Shown here: piece after piece, positions 6,280 through 15,750 of the stretch
Layout: every line of letters begins with the position of its first letter
How positions within the stretch are numbered: position 1 is the first letter of the stretch
IMG/VR virus record: IMGVR_UViG_3300032236_000270
Coordinates: 1 to 36,879 of that record
Length of the DNA: 36,879 nt
Direction: 5' to 3' (one strand)
Origin: a virus
Notes under the pieces: model-generated
What the model saw: only the letters and a program-made list of their open reading frames with translations
Databases searched by the model: none
Told to the model about the DNA's origin: nothing
Position numbers and translations under genes: made by a program

Positions 6280-7007
6280 AAAAATTCATCATTGTTAGCG
6301 ATATACATGGCAATCACAAAGACGAGAAAGCGTGCAATGCTGCCTTAGCGTTTAACAAAGACTTTAACGCCGATATACGCATTATTGCAGGTGATTTATG
6401 GGAGTTTTCTAGCATACGCAAAGGAGCTTCAATAGATGAACAATCATCCTCAATGCGTGACGATTTTGAAGCAGGAGCTGAATTTGCGGATGCTTTCTTT
6501 AAAGGAGGAAAAGAAAACCATTTGATGTTAGGCAACCATGACGTTAGGGTATGGGATTTAGCAGCCTCTACAGACGGCGTTAAAGCCGATCTAGGGCATT
6601 TAATGATCGAAGACATAAAGAAGGTAGCTAAACGTAATAAAGCCTCTCTAGTGCCATATGATAGCCGTACTGGAGTGGTGCAAGTAGGGCATTTAAACGT
6701 GGTGCATGGATTTCACACTGGAACATCAGCCTGTGCGTCACATAGTCGCATTTATGGCAACGTAGTATTTGGACATTGCCACAGTATAGAGTCCTATCAA
6801 ACCCCCGGACTCAAGCAGCAGGAAGCACGCTGTATTGGCTGCTTATGCAAGCTAGACCCAGACTATGCCAATAGAAAAACAGGTAAGCTACGTTGGGCAC
6901 ATGGTTTTGTAGCTGGTTGGGTAGATAATGATGGAACGTATTCCCTATTTCAAATAAGAGGTATAAACGGTAAATTCTATGCTCCCCAAAACATCAAAGC
7001 ATACTAA
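6276..7007 (+). CDS. Calcineurin-like metallophosphoesterase
   Basis: 243 residues. The complete motif set is present: D9-x-H11 (VSDIHGNH), GD at 39-40, GNHD at 86-89, H144 (VVHGFH) and GHCH at 166-169. These bind two metals in this superfamily, which includes SbcD/Mre11 nucleases, lambda phosphatase and nucleotide hydrolases. The final 70 residues are family-specific. Phage members of this type are common in replication modules; a nuclease role next to the HNH and RecB-like enzymes is plausible, but substrate cannot be read from sequence. The 3' end overlaps the next gene by 29 bases. Confidence 0.85.
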   Translation: MKKFIIVSDIHGNHKDEKACNAALAFNKDFNADIRIIAGDLWEFSSIRKGASIDEQSSSMRDDFEAGAEFADAFFKGGKENHLMLGNHDVRVWDLAASTDGVKADLGHLMIEDIKKVAKRNKASLVPYDSRTGVVQVGHLNVVHGFHTGTSACASHSRIYGNVVFGHCHSIESYQTPGLKQQEARCIGCLCKLDPDYANRKTGKLRWAHGFVAGWVDNDGTYSLFQIRGINGKFYAPQNIKAY

Positions 7008-7224
7008 CCCTTGGGATAAGCTAGATAAGATATTAAGTTACGAGCAAGAGCCTATGGGCACCGAATGGTTTACTGCTCAAGATCTATGCAATCGGTATGG
7101 CTATAGCGAACGAACATCACATAGCAAGTTACAAGCCTTAGTTAAAAAGAAACAGGTAGAAGTATGGAAAGGCTACTGTAAATCTATAAAACACACTGTA
7201 AGCAAATATAAGATTATCAAATGA
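6979..7224 (+). CDS. Winged-helix DNA-binding protein (putative)
   Basis: 81 residues. EWFTAQDLCNRYGYSERTSH followed by SKLQALVKKKQVEVWKGYCK has the form of a helix-turn-helix and wing: a helix ending at a turn (YGYSERT), a recognition helix (SHSKLQALVKK) and a beta hairpin. It could regulate the switch to late genes, because it sits at the end of the early operon. That is inference. No Shine-Dalgarno is seen. It overlaps both neighbours. Confidence 0.6.
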   Translation: MLPKTSKHTNPWDKLDKILSYEQEPMGTEWFTAQDLCNRYGYSERTSHSKLQALVKKKQVEVWKGYCKSIKHTVSKYKIIK

Positions 7225-7472
7225 ATAATCGTATATATAAATGGACTGGCAATCTTGATGCCGTACTAATTAGCGACAACGAAGGCAATCTATGGATGAT
7301 GGAATGTCGTCCAGAACAAAGATTTAGGCTGCTAAAGAAATCTATACATCCAAGTGGTTATCCGTGCCTAACTGGAGAATTCGTTTACAACAAAGAAGAT
7401 GGTCAAAGGTTTTTCTTTGAACCAAATTCAGAAGAATATTGGGACGATATAGCTATTGAAGTTACTGAGTAG
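7221..7472 (+). CDS. Hypothetical protein, last gene of the early operon
   Basis: 83 residues, predicted mostly beta: RIYKWTGNLDAVLISDNEGN, LWMMECRPEQRFRLLKKS, then YPCLTGEFVYNKEDGQRFFF. HNH-associated and regulatory phage proteins sometimes carry such folds, but I recognise no family. It starts in an ATGA overlap and ends by overlapping the converging late operon by 11 bases, so the two operons meet tail to tail with no spacer. Confidence 0.65.
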   Translation: MNNRIYKWTGNLDAVLISDNEGNLWMMECRPEQRFRLLKKSIHPSGYPCLTGEFVYNKEDGQRFFFEPNSEEYWDDIAIEVTE

Positions 7473-10464
7473 CTATTTTTAACTTTGCTAAATCATTAGT
7501 AAAGTCGTCATTATTAATCAAGATTGCAGCCTTTTGTAAAGGTAATGAATTTAATATGCTGCTAGCAACATCTGAACCTTGAGTTAATATTGGAGAAAGT
7601 TTTGGATTAACTATGGCTGAAGAAATTACTTTATAAGCACCATTCATTAAAGCATTTCCTATGTTTCTAACCAATCCAGCTTGTCCAGCTCTTACTCCGC
7701 TTAATTGTTGGCTTTGCATAGTTCTTGAACCAGCTTCAGCAGTAGCAAAAGCATTAGCAAATGAATTTAAATTACTGTCAGCAGTAGATCCATATTTTAA
7801 TGTATTATCTAATGCTGGTATTCCTTTTAAGAAACTTTTGAATCTATTGGCATAATCAGCACCAACAACATCAGACATCTTTTTAAAATCATTGTAATTT
7901 AATCCTTGAGGATCTATATATTGCCTTAAAGCATTAATATTGATTGCAGTAGGATTTCCCGGAGTTGCTGAACGCATTTGGAAATCTTTAAGCTTATTAT
8001 TTAATATATTAGAAACGATTGCTTCGTGAGTATCTGGATTATTAGCTTTTAATCCAGCCATCCAAGCCTTTGCATCTTCAGTCTTGGAGTTCATTATAAC
8101 GCTAGATATTGTGTTAGTAGCTGTGTTAGGATTATTAGACAATACTAAACCGCTTTTACCATTCCAGAAAGATAATGTAGGATCTTTTTGAACCTTTTGA
8201 AACTCATTAAATACTTGCTGTTGAGTTAAACCGGCATCGTTTGCAAACTTTTGAGCTTTATTAAAAGCGTCTTCAGCTTGAGCAGTACGATTCATAATAG
8301 CATTTAAGTTTGCTTGATAAACTTTTTGCTTAAATGCGTTTTCAGCTAATATTGGTTTAATGTCTTGTCCACCATTTAAAGTTTTTCTAAATCTTGGATC
8401 AGCAAATGCAGCAGATATGGCATCACCAGATAATTCATCTGGCTTGTATTGTTTAATAGCATTGCTCCAAGATTTGATCTGATCAAAGTTTCCTAAACCT
8501 AAAGATTCTATCGGGAAGTATTTAGATAAATCACTAGTTTTTTGAAGATTTAATAAACTACTTGCAATTTTAGACCAATCAACTTGACCTTCTTTTTGAG
8601 CATTAAATACAAGGTTATCTTTAATTGCTTTAGCAACACTACCAAATAATAACTGTTTAGTAGGTTTTAAAGCATTAGGATCTTGTGAAATAATAGCATC
8701 TGCAAAGTTGTTAAGATTCTTAATTTTATCAAAATTGTTAGATAATAAATCTTTAGCTATGCCATTAATAGTATCGTCACTTATTTCTCCGCGATACAAT
8801 TGTCTTCCTAATGGAGATTCTAAAATCTTTGATTGATTAGACCAATAGTTGTTGAAATTGCTTAATTCGGAAGATAATTGTTTTCCGTTAGGTAATGAAG
8901 CAATCCTTGATTTTAAATAATCTTGAGCACCAGCATAAGCTTGGTTTGCCATTTTTTCTGCTGCATTGTTATATGCGACATCACCTTTGTTAATAAAGGC
9001 ATTACTAAAATCATCTCTAAGCTCTCTAAATTGATCCATGCTCAACTTGGAGGCACTTGAAGATATTATTGGTTTACCATTCATATCATACAAAGTAACC
9101 GCAGGAGCGGATTCATTTGTATAATTATTAATGGTGCTAAGAATTGCTCTACCTTGCTCTGTATTGGCTTTTGAACCAAGAGCCGATTGAACCGATTGAG
9201 ACAATTCGTCTTTATCAATAAAAGAACCAAGATTGTTAATGTTTGCAGTTAGCTTTGCAGCAGTTTGTTTTCTTAAGGAAAAAAGATTATCTAAATGATT
9301 TTTTAAATCATCAGCTAATCCTGTATTAGATAATACATTTCCAGAAGCAAATGTCTTATCCAATGAAGCCCTTGCTTGATCTGCTAGGGCATTATATTGC
9401 TCTGCTTGAGCATTACTATAAATAGCATTTTGAGTAGGTTCATCTAAATGAATAGCGTTCTTAGTATCTAACGCAGTTTGTTGAGCTTTATTAAATCTTA
9501 AATTTGCATCTTCTAAACGAGATTGAGCCTGATCAAATAAAGGAATGTTTTTTTGTAAAGCATCAGCAATCTTTTCATTGCTTACTATTCCTCTTGATTC
9601 CATTTCTCTTACAAATGCATTGCCAGCATCTGTAGCCATGTTTGATCTTTGTAAAGCTAATGAACTGCTAGTGGCAGCTCTAGATGATTCAAGATTACCA
9701 AATACTTCTGGAGCAAGTGCCCCAAGGGTTGGATTTTTAACTCCAATATCTTTTAAAATGTTAGCACGTTCATTACGCATTTGCATTAAACCAGATAATT
9801 CAGAAGCATAAGAACCTAATGAACCTAATCCAAATAATGCAACAGCTGGCATACTGACATCTTTCCAAAGCTTGTCAGTAGGAAGTAATTGTTTATTTTC
9901 TATTAAAGACTTTGCTTCTTCACCAACTATTTGAGAACCAGTACCAGCAGCTGCTAATTTTAATCCAGATACGATTGGTTTAATAATAAACTCAGAAACA
10001 CCTTTAGGTGCACTTGATGATCCGGGAACTGGCGAAGCAGCTAATGCTCCCATATACGCAGATTCTCCAAGAGCTTGAGGAGAAGTCACGTTATTACCTT
10101 TAATAGCTTCAGATAAAGTATTTCCAGCTGCGCCAATTCCAGCCATGCCAAGATAAGCTCCAATAGACGCTGGAGCTATCATAGCAGCAGACATTGCTGG
10201 TATTCCATATTTAGCAAATCCAGCGGCTACTTCAGGAGTCATTACTCCACCGTTACCACCACTTGTAAATGCAGACTGTCTTGCCAATAAGTCTTGAGAA
10301 GATTCATTAGCTCCCAACTTTCCTCCTTGAGCAACATCCGAAGTAATTTTGCTTTGTGTAGTAGATTGAGGAAATAAAGAATCAAGACCTGCATTGGAAA
10401 TGCTTTTCAAGTCGTTACGACTTAATGCTTCTAAGTCTGCATCGGATAACTTTGTTAAATCCAT
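7462..10464 (-). CDS. Large internal virion / DNA ejection protein (putative)
   Basis: 1000 residues, the largest gene and the last of the late operon. It opens with a short LSDADLEALSRNDLKSISNA-type repeat seen at the N-terminus of many podovirus internal proteins. A hydrophobic glycine/alanine-rich stretch (about 77-116, including SAAMIAPASIGAYLGMAGIG) could insert in a membrane. The remainder is rich in helix, N, Q and A, with long coiled-coil-like segments. No lysozyme or transglycosylase motif was found. Order and relative size match P22 gp16, the last of the three ejection proteins, and T7 gp16 by position; the assignment is from context, not homology. Confidence 0.6.
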   Translation of the reverse strand: MDLTKLSDADLEALSRNDLKSISNAGLDSLFPQSTTQSKITSDVAQGGKLGANESSQDLLARQSAFTSGGNGGVMTPEVAAGFAKYGIPAMSAAMIAPASIGAYLGMAGIGAAGNTLSEAIKGNNVTSPQALGESAYMGALAASPVPGSSSAPKGVSEFIIKPIVSGLKLAAAGTGSQIVGEEAKSLIENKQLLPTDKLWKDVSMPAVALFGLGSLGSYASELSGLMQMRNERANILKDIGVKNPTLGALAPEVFGNLESSRAATSSSLALQRSNMATDAGNAFVREMESRGIVSNEKIADALQKNIPLFDQAQSRLEDANLRFNKAQQTALDTKNAIHLDEPTQNAIYSNAQAEQYNALADQARASLDKTFASGNVLSNTGLADDLKNHLDNLFSLRKQTAAKLTANINNLGSFIDKDELSQSVQSALGSKANTEQGRAILSTINNYTNESAPAVTLYDMNGKPIISSSASKLSMDQFRELRDDFSNAFINKGDVAYNNAAEKMANQAYAGAQDYLKSRIASLPNGKQLSSELSNFNNYWSNQSKILESPLGRQLYRGEISDDTINGIAKDLLSNNFDKIKNLNNFADAIISQDPNALKPTKQLLFGSVAKAIKDNLVFNAQKEGQVDWSKIASSLLNLQKTSDLSKYFPIESLGLGNFDQIKSWSNAIKQYKPDELSGDAISAAFADPRFRKTLNGGQDIKPILAENAFKQKVYQANLNAIMNRTAQAEDAFNKAQKFANDAGLTQQQVFNEFQKVQKDPTLSFWNGKSGLVLSNNPNTATNTISSVIMNSKTEDAKAWMAGLKANNPDTHEAIVSNILNNKLKDFQMRSATPGNPTAININALRQYIDPQGLNYNDFKKMSDVVGADYANRFKSFLKGIPALDNTLKYGSTADSNLNSFANAFATAEAGSRTMQSQQLSGVRAGQAGLVRNIGNALMNGAYKVISSAIVNPKLSPILTQGSDVASSILNSLPLQKAAILINNDDFTNDLAKLKIATQ

Positions 10465-10472
10465 ATAAATAA

Positions 10473-11885
10473 TTATTGACCCGACTTCTTACGTCTAGCT
10501 CTTTCTGCGTTAACTTGAGCTTGAAGATCTGATGGCAACATTGTATTGCTTAAAACTTGATTAGTATTTGCAGGAACATTTACTGGTGCTGCATTATCAC
10601 TTTGATTATAAGAATCAATTAAATCATTTGTTAAACTTGTTTTAATAGAATCGTAATTATCAAAACTAGATTTTCCAGAAATATACTTAGCAGCGTTATT
10701 AGAAAGATCTAACTTGTATTGTTGTTCACGCAATGCCTTTTTTAATAAAGCAGTATTTGCAACATTCCCTTTACCCATAGAAGCTATAGCTCCTGTAACA
10801 GCATCAAACTCTCTTTGATTTCTTATATTTCTAACTCCCTGCATTTGATCTCCAATTTGAGAAGAAAGATAAGATTGCAGTTCATTAGTGCTAGCAATAT
10901 TGTTCATTTGGTCTGGAGATAATTTAACTCCTAAACCAGTTAAATAATTATAAAAATTATTCTTTAACGTTGATAGTTTTCCAGTATCAACAGTTCCAGA
11001 TGAAAGAATTTTAATAGCACTTTGTAAATTACCAATGCTATGCAATGCTTGATCTTTTGCATCAAGTTCTGATTTAGCTGTCGCAACTTTAGCATTAGCC
11101 AATCCTTTTAACTCTTCTGATCTTGCTTGTTCTTCTGGAGTTTGTATTGGACGACCAGCATTTTGAGCTTCTTGAGACCATTGAGATATCAATGCTCCCG
11201 GAATATCATTGCGTGTAGATTTAGGATGTTTTTCTAACCATGATTGTTCTTGTCCAATAACATATGTTTCTCCCGGAGAATGAACAATAGGTTGAGCATT
11301 TTTGCTAGCTAAAGATAATTCGTTTTGTGTTTTAGCTGCGTTTAATGCGTTGCTTAAATATAACTGCCTGCCTTGCATTAACTGAGTAGGTGTAAATTGA
11401 TTTGCATTTACAGGAGAAGGCATCTGACCATTACCTTGTTGTAAAAAGTTTGCTACAGCATTAGCATTTTGTTGATCTATTAATTCCTTTGTTTTAAATC
11501 CGTAATTTAATACATCTCCAAAATGTTGCTGTGTTTGCTGTGCAATAGCAGCACGCTGGCTTAACGGAACATTTTGATCATGCATTTGCTGTATAACATT
11601 ATCAATGTTCTTTCCCATTCCGGGCGATACCATTTCAGCAGTTTGCTTGGATGATGTAAGAAAATTTTCAACGGCTTTAATACTACCTTCTAGCTGTTGA
11701 TTTTGTTTTTTTTGCTCGCCAATATTTAATATTGTTTGACCAGCACTAGAACCTAAATTAGCAAGTCCTTGTCCTATGTTTTGTGCGCCTTGTGCTTGCA
11801 TTTGAGCACCTTGCATCGCCCCTTGTAAAAAAGGCGTGTAGTTACTAGCACCTAATGCTGCATTTACTCCAGTATCTAAGGCCAT
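10473..11885 (-). CDS. Internal virion / DNA ejection protein (putative)
   Basis: 470 residues, almost the length of P22 gp20 (471) and in the same relative position. The N-terminal 70 residues are Q/G/A rich (GAMQGAQMQAQGAQNIGQGL). The rest is predicted helical with many N and Q residues, including a stretch with regular hydrophobic spacing around AKSELDAKDQALHSIGNLQS. No catalytic motif was seen. It starts shortly after the previous gene (gap 17 bases) and ends 8 bases before the next, so the three ejection-type genes are expressed together. Confidence 0.6.
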   Translation of the reverse strand: MALDTGVNAALGASNYTPFLQGAMQGAQMQAQGAQNIGQGLANLGSSAGQTILNIGEQKKQNQQLEGSIKAVENFLTSSKQTAEMVSPGMGKNIDNVIQQMHDQNVPLSQRAAIAQQTQQHFGDVLNYGFKTKELIDQQNANAVANFLQQGNGQMPSPVNANQFTPTQLMQGRQLYLSNALNAAKTQNELSLASKNAQPIVHSPGETYVIGQEQSWLEKHPKSTRNDIPGALISQWSQEAQNAGRPIQTPEEQARSEELKGLANAKVATAKSELDAKDQALHSIGNLQSAIKILSSGTVDTGKLSTLKNNFYNYLTGLGVKLSPDQMNNIASTNELQSYLSSQIGDQMQGVRNIRNQREFDAVTGAIASMGKGNVANTALLKKALREQQYKLDLSNNAAKYISGKSSFDNYDSIKTSLTNDLIDSYNQSDNAAPVNVPANTNQVLSNTMLPSDLQAQVNAERARRKKSGQ

Positions 11886-11902
11886 AGTATTAAATATTTA
11901 AA

Positions 11903-12820
11903 TTAACCAAATAATTTTCCAAAACCACCAGCAGCACCTGCTCCGCTAAAAGCACCACCACCTAAAGCTCCAAGACCACTTAAAGCTCCGCCAATCATAG
12001 CTCCATTTGCTTGAGCATTAGCACCAGCTAACGCAGCGTTTGCTCCATAAATTGAAGAATTATAATTGTTCATGTTTGCAGCGTTCTGCAATGCCAAGTT
12101 AATTCCATTGGAAGGTGTAATAAATGCTGAACCAAGATTCTGTTGATTTTGTTGGAATCCAAAATTTTGTTGATTCTGACCATATTGCATTGCTGCAGCA
12201 GGTTGTCCCAAAATAGACATAATGGGATTAGAAAACTGCTGATTCATTCCATAAGCATTTTGACCAGCGTTTTGAGCTAACATTTGATTCTGTTTTAAAT
12301 AAGCATCACGACCTAATATTTGAGATGCTACGGATGAATTATCACCAATACGACCACTAGCTGCACCAGCAGCCAATGCTTGCTGTGTAGCTGAACGTGA
12401 TTGATCTGGTGTTAATTGCTGACCCTGAGCATAAAGTTGATTTGCAAGATTAGTCTGATTATTTGCAAGTTGAGCTAACGCAGGATTTGCGTTCTTCATT
12501 GCTTGCGTAATCTGACCACCATATTGGTTGAGTGCCCCAACCATGCCGCCGTATTGCTGGTTTAACGCTTGCTGGTTGATGTTCCCAGTCTGTTGTACAG
12601 CGTTACCATACTGGCCTAAACCAGCGTTCATATATTGACCCAACGTATCTATGTTGAGTTGTGCAAAAGGCTGTCTGTAAGATTGATCAACTCCAAGCAA
12701 CTGGTTGTACATGGCAGGGTTTGCCATGCTGTTGGTATAGTCTAAAGCTGATTGACCTGCTTGACCAGCTTGTACCCCTTGAGGAGTTGGAGGAGGCGTT
12801 GGTGCTTTCGTGCTGCTCAT
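11903..12820 (-). CDS. Q/N/G-rich virion protein, ejection protein (putative)
   Basis: 305 residues. A proline-rich start (KAPTPPPTPQGVQAGQAGQS) leads into a long Q/N/G/A-rich helical body, and the C-terminus is a glycine/alanine hydrophobic tract (GAMIGGALSGLGALGGGAFS) that could associate with membranes. This composition and position resemble P22 gp7 and similar small ejection proteins. It overlaps the upstream gene by four bases. The function is inferred from gene order and composition; no specific domain was recognised. Confidence 0.6.
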   Translation of the reverse strand: MSSTKAPTPPPTPQGVQAGQAGQSALDYTNSMANPAMYNQLLGVDQSYRQPFAQLNIDTLGQYMNAGLGQYGNAVQQTGNINQQALNQQYGGMVGALNQYGGQITQAMKNANPALAQLANNQTNLANQLYAQGQQLTPDQSRSATQQALAAGAASGRIGDNSSVASQILGRDAYLKQNQMLAQNAGQNAYGMNQQFSNPIMSILGQPAAAMQYGQNQQNFGFQQNQQNLGSAFITPSNGINLALQNAANMNNYNSSIYGANAALAGANAQANGAMIGGALSGLGALGGGAFSGAGAAGGFGKLFG

Positions 12821-13161
12821 TTACCTGCTAGTCTATCATAAAGCCGTTTACTATCATACACTTTTAGCTGCTGCGCAGACGCTCCTTTATTACGCATCCA
12901 AGCTATTTTTGGAAGGTAATATGGAGCCTTATTTATGAACCAAAATAAGCTGTTATTTCCAGAAGCATAATGAACATACCAAGCGTCTGGATTTACTGGA
13001 TTCCAGCTCTTTTCACCATCTTTAGCCTCTATAGGCTTAAACATAATAAATTGTTCAGGCGTGCTATGAACATAGCCATTAAGCAGGTAATAACCTAAAT
13101 CCTGCTCAAAGTTGAGGTTATGAGATAGGTAATGAGCCTTAGCTTGCTCAATAGGCTTCAT
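12817..13161 (-). CDS. Hypothetical late protein, podovirus type
   Basis: 114 residues with many aromatic residues: NFEQDLGYYLLNGYVHSTPE, then FIMFKPI, WNPVNPDAWYVHYASGN and APYYLPKIAWMRNKG. This pattern recurs in environmental podoviruses between the fibre and ejection genes. In P22 the same slot holds gp14, a minor ejection-related protein, which is a positional analogy only. It overlaps both neighbours by one to four bases. Confidence 0.65.
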   Translation of the reverse strand: MKPIEQAKAHYLSHNLNFEQDLGYYLLNGYVHSTPEQFIMFKPIEAKDGEKSWNPVNPDAWYVHYASGNNSLFWFINKAPYYLPKIAWMRNKGASAQQLKVYDSKRLYDRLAGK

Positions 13162-13703
13162 TAAGCATTAACCAATGGAATCTTATAAGCGTTAGTACCA
13201 TCAACAGTCACTAATAGAAATACACCGCTACCATCGTTTCTAAAGCCTAATTGAATTTTATTTGGATTAGATCCGCTAGTTCTTAGACCAGTAGTAAGGC
13301 CAGTTGATCCAGAAGCTATAATGCTGCTGCCATCAGGAATGGTTACATTACCGCCCAAAGTAGTAGTTGTGCCTACAGATAGGCTTGTGCTTACACCAAG
13401 GCTTCCGGTGATAAGTTGTCCGTTACCTACTGTAAGACCACCGCTAATAGCAGCATCTACATTAACAATAAAATTAGTAGGAATAGTTACGTTAGTGCCA
13501 TCCCATGTAGGAGCACCAGCAGATAGCTTTGTAGGCGTTATCCCATAATCAGCCACCTTTATAGCACCGCCTGACGTTAAGGCCGTGGTGACAGTATCTA
13601 CAGCACCAGCAGCGAACGTAGCGTTGTCCACCAAGTTGTTTAATGAGCTTGCCGACACTTGAGTGCCTGTAGCGAAAGTAGTGCCTTTAGATAAGATGGA
13701 CAT
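13161..13703 (-). CDS. Fibre-like beta-repeat virion protein
   Basis: 180 residues. After an N-terminal segment (KGTTFATGTQVSASSLNNLV) typical of small phage fibre components, residues about 70-140 consist of short T/G/S-rich repeats (GGLTVGNGQLITGSLGVSTS) that fit a beta-helix or triple-stranded fibre. The C-terminus has regular beta strands (IQLGFRNDGSGVFLLVTVDG). Likely part of the tail or fibre complex. A TGATAGAAT motif lies six bases upstream of the start. Confidence 0.6.
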   Translation of the reverse strand: MSILSKGTTFATGTQVSASSLNNLVDNATFAAGAVDTVTTALTSGGAIKVADYGITPTKLSAGAPTWDGTNVTIPTNFIVNVDAAISGGLTVGNGQLITGSLGVSTSLSVGTTTTLGGNVTIPDGSSIIASGSTGLTTGLRTSGSNPNKIQLGFRNDGSGVFLLVTVDGTNAYKIPLVNA

Positions 13704-13709
13704 GGGTTT

Positions 13710-13718
13710 ATTCTATCA
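13710..13718 (-). promoter_or_regulatory. Extended -10-like motif before 13703 gene
   Basis: On the minus strand the sequence is TGATAGAAT, matching an extended -10 element (TGnTAnAAT), six bases before the ATG of the 180-residue fibre protein. Nearly the same motif occurs at 17934 and 28942 and, on the plus strand, TGATATAAT at 36682. No good -35 is visible. If it is a promoter, transcription would start at or beside the ATG, giving a nearly leaderless message. Confidence 0.4.
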
Positions 13719-13728
13719 CGGATAGCTA

Positions 13729-15750
13729 TTAGACGTAGAGTGAGTTCCAGCTGGCAGACATTATGCCAGATTGACCATAATTGGTAGCAGTAGCGTAATA
13801 TTGTAATTCTGTGTCATGCTGACCTGTTGCGTCAAATGAAAAAGGAAATGACGTTTGAGATCCCCAGAAAGCAGTTCCAAACTTAGTATATACAGTATAA
13901 CCAGAAGGTGCTCCAGATGGTAAATTTACTACAATGTTTTGACCAGATAGATAGACGTTAGGTTCAGGAGCTACAGGAGGTGCTCCGTAAGGCCAGTTTA
14001 CAACAGTCCAAGTAGAACCATCCCATTGAATGTGAGCACCAGCAGGATCGCCTACACGGAACTTATATGTTCCGCTATCATTGCCCAACCAGAAACCTGT
14101 TCCAGAACTAAAGCTTGTAGCACCACCTCTAAACACACCGCCGTAAACGTCTCCCATGTTTGCTGAAACGGCACTTAAATTATCTACCGACAACTTAGAT
14201 GCTGTAATGGCTCCATCAACAATAAGATTTCCATTAGCTCTTCTAAGCATCCTAACTTGATCAAAATAAACAGTTCCTGAACCACCTATGATTACGGCTT
14301 CAGCATTTATTTTAACAACATTGGATGGAACCGTACCAGCACCATAACTTGTAGTCCATGTACTTGATGTTACAAAATTACCAAATTGAGTCCAAACTTC
14401 AGCACCACTTGAACTTAATCCTCTAATGCGAACAGCCCCATAAGCTGAACCAGTTGTTCTTATCCAACCATCAACGTAATAGCTATCTCCGGGACTAACG
14501 GTAGTCTGCATATTATTTCTGGCTGCTGCTGCACCAGAAGATAAATTACCTACTAAAACATAGTTTCCGCTATGCGCATTGCCTGAATCATTGTTAATAC
14601 TAAACCCAGATTCTAATGTCCAACTTAAATTACCTGCTTCAAAATCACCATTGTCTGCAAGCGATGTAATATCTGTTATAGTTAATGTTGATGCAATTAA
14701 AGAACGTGTTGCTATTTCAGTAGAACTAATTGCACCTGCTGCAATTTTACCAGCAATAATGCTATTAGCTAAAATCTTGTCAGAAGTTATTGCATTAGTA
14801 GCAATTTTATCAGCAGTTACGCTGCTTGCGGATATGGATGCTGCTGTAACTGAATTTGCAGCAAGTTTATCGCTTGTTATGGCAGATGCAGCTATCTGTG
14901 ATGCAGAAATAGCTCCTGCCTGTATCATTCCAGTGGTTATTGTGTTAGATGCAATATTACCAGTTTGAATAGTATTAGCACCTATTTGTGTAGTAGTTAA
15001 TGTTCCAGTAAGATTAGTTGCAGGAACATTTGCTGTGTATGAACTTCCATTCCAACGATAGACAGTACTATCAGTTGTGTTAAATATCATGTTACCAACA
15101 TTTGTACTTGGAACAGAACTAACAACGTAAACTGGAGCAAGACTTGATGCAAACTTAGTACCAGCTATAGTTCCGTCAGCAATCTGACCGTTAGATATTT
15201 GCCCTGTAATATCTACAGCAGGAACAGCAACTGTGTAGCCAGATCCATTCCAACGATAAAGTTTTCCATCTGTTTGATTAAAAACTACATTGCCATTATA
15301 AGTTATGGGTACAGATGTTGTTAATGTAACAGGTGAAATACCTGAAGCAAACTTTGCTGTATTAATTACTCCATCGGTAATTTTGGCTGCAATAATAGCT
15401 CCGTCAGCAATTTGTGTAGTTCCTATGGTTCCAGATGCAATTTTTGAACCTGTAATAGAACCATCAGCAATTTTATTGGTTGTTATAACGCCATTATCAA
15501 TAGTCCATGTATGACCACTTCCAGATACTGTTATATCGCCATAATCAGCATCAGGAGGCAAACCTCCACCACTACTAGAAGAAGCTATAGTGATGCCATT
15601 GCTATCACGAGTAACCGTTACATTAGTTCCTGCATTAATGTTTACAGTGGCTCCATCCAACATTTTGTTAAGACGTATGGATGTGTCTGAATTATTAGTC
15701 CATTCAGCATTAGACCCTGTAAAGACGTAACCTGATTTGATGTCAGACAT
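13729..15750 (-). CDS. Tail fibre with decapeptide repeats and carbohydrate-binding-like domain
   Basis: 673 residues. Residues 1-60 resemble an attachment region. Residues 80-350 are built of I-A-[DG]-x-x-I-type repeats; from about 258 to 350 they keep a ten-residue period (ANSVTAASIS, ASSVTADKIA, TNAITSDKIL, ANSIIAGKIA). A module is duplicated: residues 138-185 and 204-251 share SVP...N...F..TD...YRWNGS.YT..VPA. Residues about 365-505 (NGDFEAGNLSWTLESGFSIN to VYFDQVRML) look like a CBM_4_9-type jelly-roll that binds sugars. The C-terminal part has a fibronectin-like beta pattern. Probably the virion fibre that binds the host glycan. Confidence 0.75.
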   Translation of the reverse strand: MSDIKSGYVFTGSNAEWTNNSDTSIRLNKMLDGATVNINAGTNVTVTRDSNGITIASSSSGGGLPPDADYGDITVSGSGHTWTIDNGVITTNKIADGSITGSKIASGTIGTTQIADGAIIAAKITDGVINTAKFASGISPVTLTTSVPITYNGNVVFNQTDGKLYRWNGSGYTVAVPAVDITGQISNGQIADGTIAGTKFASSLAPVYVVSSVPSTNVGNMIFNTTDSTVYRWNGSSYTANVPATNLTGTLTTTQIGANTIQTGNIASNTITTGMIQAGAISASQIAASAITSDKLAANSVTAASISASSVTADKIATNAITSDKILANSIIAGKIAAGAISSTEIATRSLIASTLTITDITSLADNGDFEAGNLSWTLESGFSINNDSGNAHSGNYVLVGNLSSGAAAARNNMQTTVSPGDSYYVDGWIRTTGSAYGAVRIRGLSSSGAEVWTQFGNFVTSSTWTTSYGAGTVPSNVVKINAEAVIIGGSGTVYFDQVRMLRRANGNLIVDGAITASKLSVDNLSAVSANMGDVYGGVFRGGATSFSSGTGFWLGNDSGTYKFRVGDPAGAHIQWDGSTWTVVNWPYGAPPVAPEPNVYLSGQNIVVNLPSGAPSGYTVYTKFGTAFWGSQTSFPFSFDATGQHDTELQYYATATNYGQSGIMSASWNSLYV

